Part shown: one piece after another, positions 1-5,860 of the stretch
How the letters are laid out: every line of letters begins with the position of its first letter
Numbering within the stretch: position 1 is the stretch's first letter
Notes under the pieces: generated by a model
The model's database searches: none
What the model was told of the DNA's origin: nothing
Seen by the model: the letters and a program-made list of their open reading frames with translations, nothing else
Assembly: GCA_018676275.1 (NCBI GenBank)
Contig: JABHFC010000136.1
Location: forward strand, 1 to 5,860
Length of the DNA stretch: 5,860 nucleotides
Origin: Gammaproteobacteria bacterium
Lineage (GTDB): Bacteria > Pseudomonadota > Gammaproteobacteria > Eutrophobiales > Eutrophobiaceae
Direction: 5' to 3'
Translations under genes and position numbers: made by a program

Positions 1-214
1 AAAAAAACACAAGGTACCAGTTATCGCTATAGGTGGTGGTTTATCCGATGATGCGTCGGGTGTTTTTAATTTTGGAATTGATGGTCTTGATAGTGCGATT
101 GCCAGAGATATGCCTTTACAAGAAGCATTAGCAGGTTCGCGGAAGTTCATAAGCAATGCAGCGGAGCGTGCGATGCGCATGATACTCGTTGGTAAGAAAA
201 TGAGAAAAAAGTAG
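1..214 (+). CDS. Glycerate kinase, C-terminal fragment (5' end outside window)
   Basis: The frame is open from base 2 to a TAG at 212-214, giving the last 70 residues. They contain VPVIAIGGGLSDDASGVFNFGIDGLDSA followed by MPLQEALAGS in two adjoining stretches. This is the typical ending of the GlxK/GarK-type glycerate kinase family: a buried P-V-I-A strand with a glycine-rich turn, then 'GID' and a 'P..L.EA' helix start, then a final amphipathic helix. These enzymes phosphorylate D-glycerate with ATP in the cytoplasm (mostly to 2-phosphoglycerate) and feed glyoxylate or glucarate breakdown into lower glycolysis. The family is usually about 370-430 residues, so some 80% lies left of the window. 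The tail is lysine-rich (GKKMRKK), and part of its coding sequence may serve as the ribosome-binding region of the next gene, whose ATG follows after 2 bases. Family assignment is by recall of the C-terminal pattern only; GlxK versus GarK subtype cannot be told. Confidence 0.85.
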   Translation, partial: KKHKVPVIAIGGGLSDDASGVFNFGIDGLDSAIARDMPLQEALAGSRKFISNAAERAMRMILVGKKMRKK

Positions 215-216
215 TT

Positions 217-1467
217 ATGCAATTCTCAAAGTTCGCAAAAAAATTCACAGATCATTCTGGCATTAGCCAGTTGATGGAAGATCTTGGTGACGCCATGGCG
301 GGAGAACAAGATGTTCTAATGCTCGGCGGCGGTAATCCGGCGCATATACCTGAGATGCTGGCTTTCTTTCAGGATCGAATGCAAAGAATCGTAGAAAGCC
401 CTGCCGAATTTGCTCACATTGTTGGGAATTATGATCCACCTGTTGGGGACAAGCAATTTATTACTGCTTTATCTGAGCTGATGAATAAGGAATATGACTG
501 GGGTATTGGTCCCGAGAATATTGCCCTGACAGCAGGTAGTCAGGCAGGTTTTTTTATGTTGTTTAACATGTTGGCAGGTGAGTTTGAAAATGGACAGCGT
601 AAACAGATTCTATTGCCAATGGCGCCTGAATATATAGGTTATGCAGAACTTGGCTTGACCGACGATTTATTTATTGCAAAAAAGCCTGAAATTGAAACCT
701 TTGATGATCATACTTTTAAGTATCATCTGGCTCTTGACGATCTAAAGATTGATGATTCAATCGGTGCCATCTGTATATCACGACCATGTAACCCAACCGG
801 TAATGTGATTACAGATGAAGAAGTTAATTTCTTATCCGAACTGGCAGAAAAAAATGATGTGCCACTTATTATTGACAATGCCTATGGCATGCCTTTTCCC
901 AATATTATTTTCACGGAAGCAAAACTGATATGGAATCAAAACACCATATTATGTATGAGTCTGTCCAAGCTGGGTTTACCGGGTATGCGTACCGGTATTG
1001 TCATAGCGAATGAAGAGGTCATAAGAGCTATTGGCAAATTTAACGGGATTATTAATCTCGCGTTAGGTAGCTTTGGTCCGGCACTTGCTCTGGACCTGGT
1101 CACGAGCGGTGAAATAATCCGAATGAGTAATATGGTTATTAAACCCTATTATCAACGCAAAGCAGAGCGCGCCATGGCAATCTTAAAACAGGAACTGCAG
1201 GGTGTAGAGTTTTATATACACAAGGCGGAAGGAGCACTATTTCTCTGGTTATGGTTGCCGGGACTGGCAATAGGTAGTGAAGAATTATATGAGCGCCTGA
1301 AACGCAAAGGCGTTCTGGTCTTATCCGGTCATTATTTTTTCCCGGGTCTGGAAGAGGACTGGCAACATAAGCATGAATGCCTGCGTATTACCTATTCAAT
1401 GAATGACGAAGTTGTCAGCGAAGGTATAAAAATAATTGCCGAAGAAGTTAAAGCCGTAAGCAAGTAG
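217..1467 (+). CDS. avtA: Valine-pyruvate aminotransferase AvtA
   Basis: This cytoplasmic PLP enzyme (416 residues; E. coli AvtA is about the same length) moves the amino group between valine and pyruvate, giving 2-oxoisovalerate and alanine. It therefore links branched-chain amino acid and alanine synthesis. The match to AvtA runs end to end: FTDHSGISQLMEDL near residue 11, LGGGNPAHIPEM (36-47), APEYIGYAELGL (136-147), SRPCNPTGNVITDEE (188-202) and IDNAYGMPFPNIIF (219-232). PLP-site residues are in place: N192 in the NPTGN motif, D220 and Y223 in DNAYG, the Schiff-base lysine K251 in MSLSKLGLPG, R258 after it, and R390 in CLRITYS as the likely substrate-carboxylate arginine of the class I fold. 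The ATG at 217 gives the same N-terminus as E. coli (M-x-F-S-x-F). Only a purine-rich A/G stretch at 203-211 resembles a ribosome site, so translation is probably coupled to the upstream kinase gene. Nothing is missing or broken. Confidence 0.96.
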   Translation: MQFSKFAKKFTDHSGISQLMEDLGDAMAGEQDVLMLGGGNPAHIPEMLAFFQDRMQRIVESPAEFAHIVGNYDPPVGDKQFITALSELMNKEYDWGIGPENIALTAGSQAGFFMLFNMLAGEFENGQRKQILLPMAPEYIGYAELGLTDDLFIAKKPEIETFDDHTFKYHLALDDLKIDDSIGAICISRPCNPTGNVITDEEVNFLSELAEKNDVPLIIDNAYGMPFPNIIFTEAKLIWNQNTILCMSLSKLGLPGMRTGIVIANEEVIRAIGKFNGIINLALGSFGPALALDLVTSGEIIRMSNMVIKPYYQRKAERAMAILKQELQGVEFYIHKAEGALFLWLWLPGLAIGSEELYERLKRKGVLVLSGHYFFPGLEEDWQHKHECLRITYSMNDEVVSEGIKIIAEEVKAVSK

Positions 1468-1471
1468 TTTG

Positions 1472-1505
1472 AAAAAAAACGGGGTAATTAAATTAAACTA
1501 CCCCG
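1472..1505 (-). terminator. Rho-independent terminator of sohB
   Basis: A perfect 7-base-pair stem CGGGGTA (1480-1486) / TACCCCG (1499-1505) encloses a 12-base A/T-rich loop. Eight A's at 1472-1479 read as a T-run directly after the stem on the minus strand. It begins 18 bases past the sohB stop, the normal arrangement for an intrinsic terminator. Read rightwards, the same hairpin is followed by AATTCTGAATT rather than a T-run, so it should be a poor terminator for avtA. Confidence 0.85.
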
Positions 1506-1523
1506 AATTCTGAATTAGTTGGC

Positions 1524-2534
1524 TTAAAACGGATCTTGTTGAAATAGTTTTACCGTTGAGGAAAATATTTTTTCAATAAAAGGTTTTTTACGCACATATT
1601 CAATTTCATAAACATCCGCATTAGCCGTAGCTGAACCAAGGTAATCATCGCTGGTTCTGATCTCATCTATAAGCCCAAGTTCCAGGGCCTGTTTGCCATA
1701 CCAGTGCTCACCAGTGGCAATTTTTTCAATATCGACTTTGTCACGGTTCTCTTTAACGAATGCCTTAAACAGAATGTGTGTTTCTTCAAGCTCTTCTTTT
1801 AGTTTTTCACGGTCTGCATCGGTATTTTCACCAAACATGGTTAGCGTACGTTTATATTTTCCCGCGGCAATCTGCTCAAAATCTATATCATGCTTTTTTA
1901 ACAATTTATTGAAATTGGGGATTTGGGCGAGCACACCAATAGAACCCAGGATGGCAAAAGGCGCTGCGATAATATGATCTGCAACACAGGCCATCATGTA
2001 GCCGCCACTGGCGGCAACTTTATCGACGGAGACAGTCAATTTTATATTCTTGTCCCGAATACGTTTCAGTTGCGATGCGGCAAGTCCATAACCGTGCACA
2101 GTACCGCCACCACTTTCAACCAGAACAACAACTTCATCATTTTTCCGACAAACAGTTAGCAGAGAAGAGATTTCTTCACGTAGTGAGGCTACTTCCGTGG
2201 CACGGATGTCACCTTTGAAATCGAGTACGAATAACCGACGACGTTCATCAGCTTCGTCTGATTTTTTTTCTTCCTTTTTATGTTTTGCCTTGACATCTTT
2301 GACACTTTGCTTGAATTCTTTTTTCGAGAAAATGGCAGACTCCAGCATCAATTGCATATGTTCAAACTTATGATTGATGTTCTTTATATCAAGATGATCG
2401 TCGCCGCCGCCTTTGGCTTTCAGCAAAAATACCAGAACAACGACGATAAGGGCGATTACAGCCAGTAATACGGTTCCAAATTTGGCCAGGAACATGCCAT
2501 ATTCAAGAATGAATTCCATTAGATTTGTAGACAT
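1524..2534 (-). CDS. sohB: SohB, inner-membrane S49 (SppA-like) peptidase
   Basis: SohB is a membrane-anchored serine protease related to signal peptide peptidase SppA. In E. coli it was found as a multicopy suppressor of a degP (htrA) mutant; its natural substrates are poorly known. The 336 residues show, in order: a short N-terminus ending in one membrane segment (about 17-39); a SohB-type N-terminal domain with a Lys/Glu-rich, probably coiled linker (about 50-100); and an S49 protease domain from about 101. The core matches closely: FVLDFKGDI, SLREEI, GGGTVHGYGLAASQLKRIRDK, VDKVAASGGYMMACVAD, GSIGVLAQIPNFN, GKYKRTLTMFGENT and ATGEHWYGKQAL. The catalytic dyad is S176 (ASGG) and K228 (KYKRT), 52 residues apart as expected for SohB. 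The C-terminal tail differs from E. coli (about 349 residues). The start is slightly uncertain: the ATG at 2534 has a close AGAAGA, while the second ATG (2517-2519, MEFILEYGMFLAK) aligns better with the E. coli N-terminus but has no ribosome site. It is transcribed alone, divergent from the DUF2339 gene. Confidence 0.95.
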   Translation of the reverse strand: MSTNLMEFILEYGMFLAKFGTVLLAVIALIVVVLVFLLKAKGGGDDHLDIKNINHKFEHMQLMLESAIFSKKEFKQSVKDVKAKHKKEEKKSDEADERRRLFVLDFKGDIRATEVASLREEISSLLTVCRKNDEVVVLVESGGGTVHGYGLAASQLKRIRDKNIKLTVSVDKVAASGGYMMACVADHIIAAPFAILGSIGVLAQIPNFNKLLKKHDIDFEQIAAGKYKRTLTMFGENTDADREKLKEELEETHILFKAFVKENRDKVDIEKIATGEHWYGKQALELGLIDEIRTSDDYLGSATANADVYEIEYVRKKPFIEKIFSSTVKLFQQDPF

Positions 2535-2544
2535 ATCTTCTTGT

Positions 2545-2558
2545 ATTATCTAGATAAT
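2545..2558. repeat. 14-base perfect palindrome in the sohB leader
   Basis: ATTATCTAGATAAT is its own reverse complement. It lies between the predicted sohB transcription start (about 2568) and the sohB start codon (2534). As DNA it could be a binding site for a dimeric regulator that blocks sohB. As RNA it would form at most a weak A/U hairpin just upstream of the ribosome site. It is not a Fur box in the usual orientation, because the GATAAT and ATTATC halves are in the opposite order. Function is inferred only from position and symmetry. Confidence 0.35.
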
Positions 2559-2574
2559 GTGAAAATGAGGCAGC

Positions 2575-2603
2575 ATTATACCCGTAATCTCGACATATAT
2601 TAG
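2575..2603 (-). promoter_or_regulatory. Candidate sigma-70 promoter of sohB
   Basis: On the minus strand, bases 2580 to 2575 read TATAAT, a perfect -10 box preceded by GGG. Seventeen bases upstream, 2603 to 2598 read CTAATA, a weak (3 of 6) -35 box. Transcription would begin near 2568 and give a leader of about 34 bases before the ATG at 2534. The position and perfect -10 make it the best promoter for sohB; the poor -35 suggests modest or activator-assisted strength. Confidence 0.55.
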
Positions 2604-2632
2604 TCGTTATTCTCGTAATGTAGCATTAGTCG
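2583..2632. repeat. Imperfect direct repeat (CGTAAT...ATTAGTCG, two copies)
   Basis: Copy one runs 2583-2606 and begins CGTAAT and ends ATTAGTCG. Copy two runs 2614-2632 with the same two end blocks but a shorter middle (5 bases against 10). The ATTAGTCG cores start 26 bases apart and the CGTAAT cores 31 bases apart. The repeat lies in the divergent promoter region, upstream of the sohB -35 and upstream of the possible rightward -10. Paired direct repeats here suggest an activator site, but chance similarity in A/T-rich DNA cannot be excluded. Confidence 0.3.
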
Positions 2633-2635
2633 ATC

Positions 2636-2641
2636 TAAAAT
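2636..2641 (+). promoter_or_regulatory. Possible -10 box for the DUF2339-DUF3999 operon
   Basis: TAAAAT at 2636-2641 matches the sigma-70 -10 consensus at 5 of 6 positions and would start transcription near 2648, about 30 bases before the GTG start. No good -35 box is visible 16-18 bases upstream (best is TCGTAA at 2613-2618, 3 of 6). It is weak on its own and is offered as the most likely rightward start in the 144-base gap. Confidence 0.3.
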
Positions 2642-2651
2642 TGGCATACAA

Positions 2652-2676
2652 GAATAAAAAAGGCATTTTTCTATTC
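2652..2676 (+). promoter_or_regulatory. Inverted repeat directly before the DUF2339 start codon
   Basis: The arms GAATAAAAAA (2652-2661) and TTTTTCTATTC (2666-2676) pair over 10 positions with one bulged C at 2671, around the loop GGCA. The second arm ends 2 bases before the GTG at 2679. The only Shine-Dalgarno-like bases (AAGG, 2660-2663) lie at the loop edge, 15 bases from the start codon, too far for normal use. The stem is almost all A-T, so it would be weak in RNA. It could limit translation or be a protein-binding site. Confidence 0.3.
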
Positions 2677-2678
2677 CC

Positions 2679-5462
2679 GTGAAACTACTTTTTTCCATCA
2701 TAGGTGTATTTTTAGGAGCGGTCGTTAGCAGCGACTGGGAAGGTGGTGCCTTTGGCCTGGTAATTGGTTATTTGTTTGGAGCATACATTCAATTAAGAGG
2801 AAGTGTGATTGATCTTCAGAGGGAATTGAAAGCAATAAAATCAAACTTGATTGATAGCCAGGTCAATATCGACAAAGCAGTAGTCGCTAGCGAAGCAGAA
2901 ACTGTTAGTAGAACTCAGACTGAACAGCATGGAGAAATTGATAGCGAAGCGCCTACTGTCGTCGGTGCCGATAAGCATCAGGAAGATGACACGGAAATGC
3001 CTACTATTATTCCCCCTGAGCGCAGTACAATTTTTGAAGATAATGATGAACCTATTGAGCTCGATCTTGAGATCAGATCAGCAGATGAGATCGATCACAG
3101 CCCGTCATTGCTCGATAAAGCTATAGATTATGTAAAACATTTTTTTACTACCGGTAATGTAGTAGTGAAAATTGGTGTGATTATTCTTTTCTTTGGCGTC
3201 GGTTTTCTGATTGATGCACTTAATTTACAGATGCCGCGTATCGAGTATCGATTAATTGGTATTGGCATGGGTGCGATCGTCATGCTTGTGTTCGGCTGGC
3301 GCTTACGGGAGGCACGCGCTGGTTATGCTCTTGTATTGCAGGGTGGTGCCGTCGGTATTTTGTATATCACTATCTTTGCCGCAGCGAAGAACTATCAATT
3401 AATTGAACCTGTTTCAGCACTGGTGATGATGGTATTGCTGGTTAGTTTCTCGGGCATCCTGGCCTATGCTCAGGACTCCCGTAGTCTTGCCGTTTTTGGT
3501 AGCGTAGGTGGTTTTGTAGCACCGATACTCACTTCCACTGGTAGTGGTAGCCATGTAATGTTGTTTTCCTATTATGCTTTGTTGAATACCGGTATTTTTG
3601 GTATGGCTTGGGTTAAATCATGGCGCTCACTGAACCTGGTTGGTTTTGTATTTACTTTTGTAATCGGTGCTGCCTGGGGTATTAAATATTATCAACCTCA
3701 TTATTTTAATAGCACCGAACCATTCTTAATTTTATTTTTCCTCTTCTACATAGCTATTGCAGTGTTATTTGCCCATCGACAAGCTCCACAACTAAAAGGA
3801 GTAGTGGATGGCACATTAGTTTTCGGAGTGCCATTGGTTGCATTCACTTTGCAGGCAGCATTGGTTGGAGATTTTGAGTTTGGCCGGGCACTTTCCGCTC
3901 TTGGTATTGCAGCTATTTATATTGGCCTGGCCAAATTATTGTGGCATAAGCAAGTAGAGGGTATGCGCTTATTAACAGAATCATTTCTGGCGCTTGGTGT
4001 TATTTTTGCGAGTCTGGCGATACCTTATGCGCTGGACGGTCGCTGGACAGCAGCAACCTGGTCACTTGAAGGTGCAGCCGCAGTCTGGTTAGGTATCAGG
4101 CAATCCAGGTTACTGACGCGCAACTTTGGTTTGTTATTACAGGTTGGTGCTTCGCTAATGTTTCTGAGTACCTTGCGTGAACCGCTTGGTTCAATACCAG
4201 TTTTAAACAGTGCGTATATCGGTTGCCTGTTTACCAGCCTCGCTGGATTGTTTACGGCGTACTATCACTACCAGCATCGGGAAAAATTGAGGGAATGGGA
4301 AAAGCAATTCCATTTCTTTTTACTGGCCTGGGGCGTAGCCTGGTGGTTAGGTGCAGGTGTAATGGAGATCGAGCATCATCTTTCTTACCGTTTTGAGCTA
4401 AATACCAGTTTGTTTTTCTTTGCCGTCAGTTTCCTGGTATTGGATAGAATTGCCCGACGGTGGCATTGGCCCCCGGCAAATCTGGCATCTATATTTTTAT
4501 TACCCGCGATTATATTTTCCGTCTTTATTGCTTACGTTGATCATTCATCAACACATCCCTTGTCCCATTATGGTTACATCAGCTGGACAATAGCCTTTGC
4601 CGGCCAATATCTGCTTTTATATCGTAATGAAAGCGACTGGCCTGAAGGTGTTATGAGTAAATGGCACCTGGGTACACTATGGATACTTGTTTTCATGCTT
4701 GCCTGGATTGTCGCTGATTCTGTTAACGCTTTAGTTATCGGTAGTCATATATGGGGAGATGTATTTTGGGGTTTGATACCGGCATTGATAGTTTTATTAC
4801 TGGTGCAGCATCATCAGAAACTGACATGGCCCGTTCTCGCTTATAAGGAAAGCTATCTGCAAACCGGACTGTTCCCATTACTGACAGTGACCAGTCTCTG
4901 GTTGCTTGCATCCTGTTTTGTTGAAGGGAGACCCAGACCGTTAAATTATGTTCCCATTGCTAATCCTCTGGAATTGACACAATTATTTATACTTTTTGTT
5001 TTATTTATCTGGATATGGCAATGCAAACGCGACAAAATTCCTCCGTCGCATTTCCTGCAGCCCCCAACTTTGTTGTACACGGCGGGAGGACTCGCCTTTG
5101 TATGGTTAAATACTGTAGTTGGTCGTGCCGTTCATTTTTTCTATAGTGTACGTTTCAAGCCTGATGCTCTGTTTGATTCCGCGGTTTATCAGGCCAGTAT
5201 ATCCATTGTCTGGACACTGGCGGCATTGACCATGACCTTCCTGGCTACTCGCTACAGCAAGCGCAAGATCTGGTTCGTTGGAGCTGCATTAATTGCAGCA
5301 GTAGCAGTAAAACTATTTGTTATCGATTTGAAAGATTCTGACACCGTTGAGCGCATCGTTTCCTTTCTAACGGTGGGTATTTTACTGTCGGTAATTGGTT
5401 ATCTTTCACCTTTACCACCAAAAGAAAACAGGGAACAGGACAGCATTGAAGACGACGATTAA
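2679..5462 (+). CDS. DUF2339 family polytopic inner-membrane protein
   Basis: This is a 927-residue membrane protein of unknown function. Residues 2-17 and 23-39 are glycine-rich hydrophobic segments. Residues 40-74 look like a short coiled coil. Residues 75-145 form an acidic, disordered-looking spacer with three E-x-[PS]-T-[VI] motifs around T93, T109 and T117. From 161 to 909 I count about 24-26 more hydrophobic segments in near-unbroken series, so 26-28 in all, followed by an acidic tail (EDDD). DUF2339 family signatures recalled and seen are: VKIGVIILFFGVGFLIDAL (163-181), LQGGAVGILYITIFAA (220-235), DSRSLAVFGSVGGFVAPILT (266-285), WTAATWSLEGAAAVWLGIRQ (456-475) and KLFVIDLKDSDTVERIVSFL (878-897). 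There is no enzyme or ATPase motif. The GTG start is chosen because it keeps the first hydrophobic segment; no proper ribosome site precedes it. The gene overlaps the DUF3999 gene by 17 bases, implying one operon and perhaps one complex. Whether it transports, anchors or senses cannot be told. Confidence 0.9.
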   Translation: MKLLFSIIGVFLGAVVSSDWEGGAFGLVIGYLFGAYIQLRGSVIDLQRELKAIKSNLIDSQVNIDKAVVASEAETVSRTQTEQHGEIDSEAPTVVGADKHQEDDTEMPTIIPPERSTIFEDNDEPIELDLEIRSADEIDHSPSLLDKAIDYVKHFFTTGNVVVKIGVIILFFGVGFLIDALNLQMPRIEYRLIGIGMGAIVMLVFGWRLREARAGYALVLQGGAVGILYITIFAAAKNYQLIEPVSALVMMVLLVSFSGILAYAQDSRSLAVFGSVGGFVAPILTSTGSGSHVMLFSYYALLNTGIFGMAWVKSWRSLNLVGFVFTFVIGAAWGIKYYQPHYFNSTEPFLILFFLFYIAIAVLFAHRQAPQLKGVVDGTLVFGVPLVAFTLQAALVGDFEFGRALSALGIAAIYIGLAKLLWHKQVEGMRLLTESFLALGVIFASLAIPYALDGRWTAATWSLEGAAAVWLGIRQSRLLTRNFGLLLQVGASLMFLSTLREPLGSIPVLNSAYIGCLFTSLAGLFTAYYHYQHREKLREWEKQFHFFLLAWGVAWWLGAGVMEIEHHLSYRFELNTSLFFFAVSFLVLDRIARRWHWPPANLASIFLLPAIIFSVFIAYVDHSSTHPLSHYGYISWTIAFAGQYLLLYRNESDWPEGVMSKWHLGTLWILVFMLAWIVADSVNALVIGSHIWGDVFWGLIPALIVLLLVQHHQKLTWPVLAYKESYLQTGLFPLLTVTSLWLLASCFVEGRPRPLNYVPIANPLELTQLFILFVLFIWIWQCKRDKIPPSHFLQPPTLLYTAGGLAFVWLNTVVGRAVHFFYSVRFKPDALFDSAVYQASISIVWTLAALTMTFLATRYSKRKIWFVGAALIAAVAVKLFVIDLKDSDTVERIVSFLTVGILLSVIGYLSPLPPKENREQDSIEDDD
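5437..5440 (+). promoter_or_regulatory. Ribosome-binding site that fixes the TTG start of the DUF3999 gene
   Basis: AGGA lies 5 bases before the TTG at 5446, inside the end of the DUF2339 gene. It supports TTG as the start although no ATG is available in this frame, and fits translational coupling between the two overlapping genes. Confidence 0.6.
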
Positions 5463-5860
5463 AGGCCTGATTGCATTAGTGACGTTTTTTTCGAACGTTA
5501 GTGCAAATGAACTGGTGCCAGATGATTTTGCCCGCGGCTTACTAATAGAGGCAAATATTGGTGCTGCTATTTATGAAGTAAAGATACCTGCAAATGTCTA
5601 CGAAACGGTTGTGCGTAGAGATCTGGGTGATATGCGTGTGTTTAATGCGAATGAAGAACTGGTGCCACATACTTTGCGCAAGCCCAAAAAAATTGAAATT
5701 ATAGAAACACGAATTAGTCTGCCTTTTTTTCCACTTTATGATGGTAACAACAAAAAGTCATCTGCCAATCTTGACTACACAATTGCAGATGACGGCGCAA
5801 TAGTAAGTCTTCGTGCGCGAGGCAATGCAGTGCTAACGGAAAATGCACAGATTAAAAAAT
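5446..5860 (+). CDS. DUF3999 family secreted/envelope protein, N-terminal part (3' end outside window)
   Basis: The frame is open from a TTG at 5446 to the window edge (138 codons). Starting there gives a clear Sec signal peptide: MKTTIK, a hydrophobic core GLIALVTFF, and a V-S-A cleavage site at residues 18-20, leaving a mature protein beginning NELVPDDFARG. The mature part reads DDFARGLLIE (26-35), AAIYEVKIPANVY (40-52), RDLGDMRVFNANEELVPH (58-75) and SLPFFPLY further on. This is the DUF3999 family pattern (an opening 'DFA.G..L', then 'LP..VY', then 'DLgDlRVFN..G..VPhal'). The family is usually more than 400 residues, so about a third is present. It should act in the periplasm or at its membrane face. 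Function is unknown; the sequence suggests beta-rich domains and no catalytic motif is visible in this part. As far as I know, DUF3999 genes often follow DUF2339 genes, as here. Later in-frame starts (GTG at 5479) would destroy the signal peptide and are unlikely. Confidence 0.85.
   Translation, partial: MKTTIKGLIALVTFFSNVSANELVPDDFARGLLIEANIGAAIYEVKIPANVYETVVRRDLGDMRVFNANEELVPHTLRKPKKIEIIETRISLPFFPLYDGNNKKSSANLDYTIADDGAIVSLRARGNAVLTENAQIKK

Noticed and set aside
1480..1505. Bidirectional terminator serving avtA as well as sohB
   Set aside because: The hairpin is symmetric, but only the minus-strand direction has a T-run. Rightward it is followed by AATTCTGAATT, so efficient termination of avtA is not supported.
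1693..2468. Three open frames on the plus strand (62-94 codons) inside sohB
   Set aside because: They lie antisense to a complete, strongly conserved sohB, have no ribosome sites and give serine/phenylalanine-rich low-complexity products. They are shadows of the real gene.
2544..2560. Fur box in front of sohB
   Set aside because: The GATAAT and ATTATC halves are in the wrong order (ATTATC first), and bases outside the 14-base core do not extend the Fur pattern.
2641..2669. Promoter with TTGGCA (2641-2646) as -35 for the DUF2339 gene
   Set aside because: The -35 is fair, but the -10 position 17 bases on reads CATTTT (3 of 6) and a transcript from it would start at or within a few bases of the GTG.
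2929..3126. A 65-codon plus-strand frame inside the DUF2339 gene
   Set aside because: It falls in the spacer-coding part of the larger gene in another frame, has no recognisable domain and no ribosome site.
5485..5491. Run of seven T's in the signal-peptide region of the DUF3999 gene as a phase-variation tract
   Set aside because: Seven T's are too short to be a convincing slippage tract, and simply encode part of the hydrophobic core (Phe-Phe-Ser).

Overview
This looks like a chromosomal segment of a gammaproteobacterium with moderate GC content (roughly low 40s per cent, judged by eye). The main evidence is a pair of genes closely resembling their E. coli homologues along their length: valine-pyruvate aminotransferase (avtA) and the inner-membrane S49 peptidase sohB, both typical of gammaproteobacteria. 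I see no insertion sequence, integrase, tRNA, rRNA, CRISPR array or phage gene. Codon use looks uniform, so nothing suggests recent transfer.

Layout. (1) At the left edge, positions 1-214 hold the last 70 codons of a glycerate kinase. Its stop lies 2 bases before the avtA start, so the two are probably co-transcribed. (2) avtA, 217-1467 (+), is complete. (3) A 56-base convergent gap holds a hairpin with a T-run on the minus strand, the terminator of sohB. (4) sohB, 1524-2534 (-), is complete with an intact Ser-Lys dyad. (5) A 144-base divergent intergenic region (2535-2678) holds a perfect TATAAT -10 box facing sohB, a 14-base palindrome, an imperfect direct repeat, a weaker -10 facing right, and an A/T inverted repeat ending 2 bases before the next start codon. 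(6) A 927-codon gene, 2679-5462 (+), encodes a DUF2339 membrane protein with about 26-28 membrane segments. (7) It overlaps by 17 bases a TTG-started gene for a secreted DUF3999-family protein that runs off the right edge at 5860.

How the genes may work together. The glycerate kinase and AvtA act around 3-carbon metabolism: 2- or 3-phosphoglycerate towards pyruvate, then pyruvate with valine to alanine. The right half is an envelope block: a membrane-anchored protease diverging from a two-gene operon of uncharacterised envelope proteins (DUF2339 + DUF3999). That overlapping pair is the least understood part of the window. It recurs in proteobacteria as far as I know, and no biochemical role for it is known to me, so it is the best candidate here for an undescribed system.
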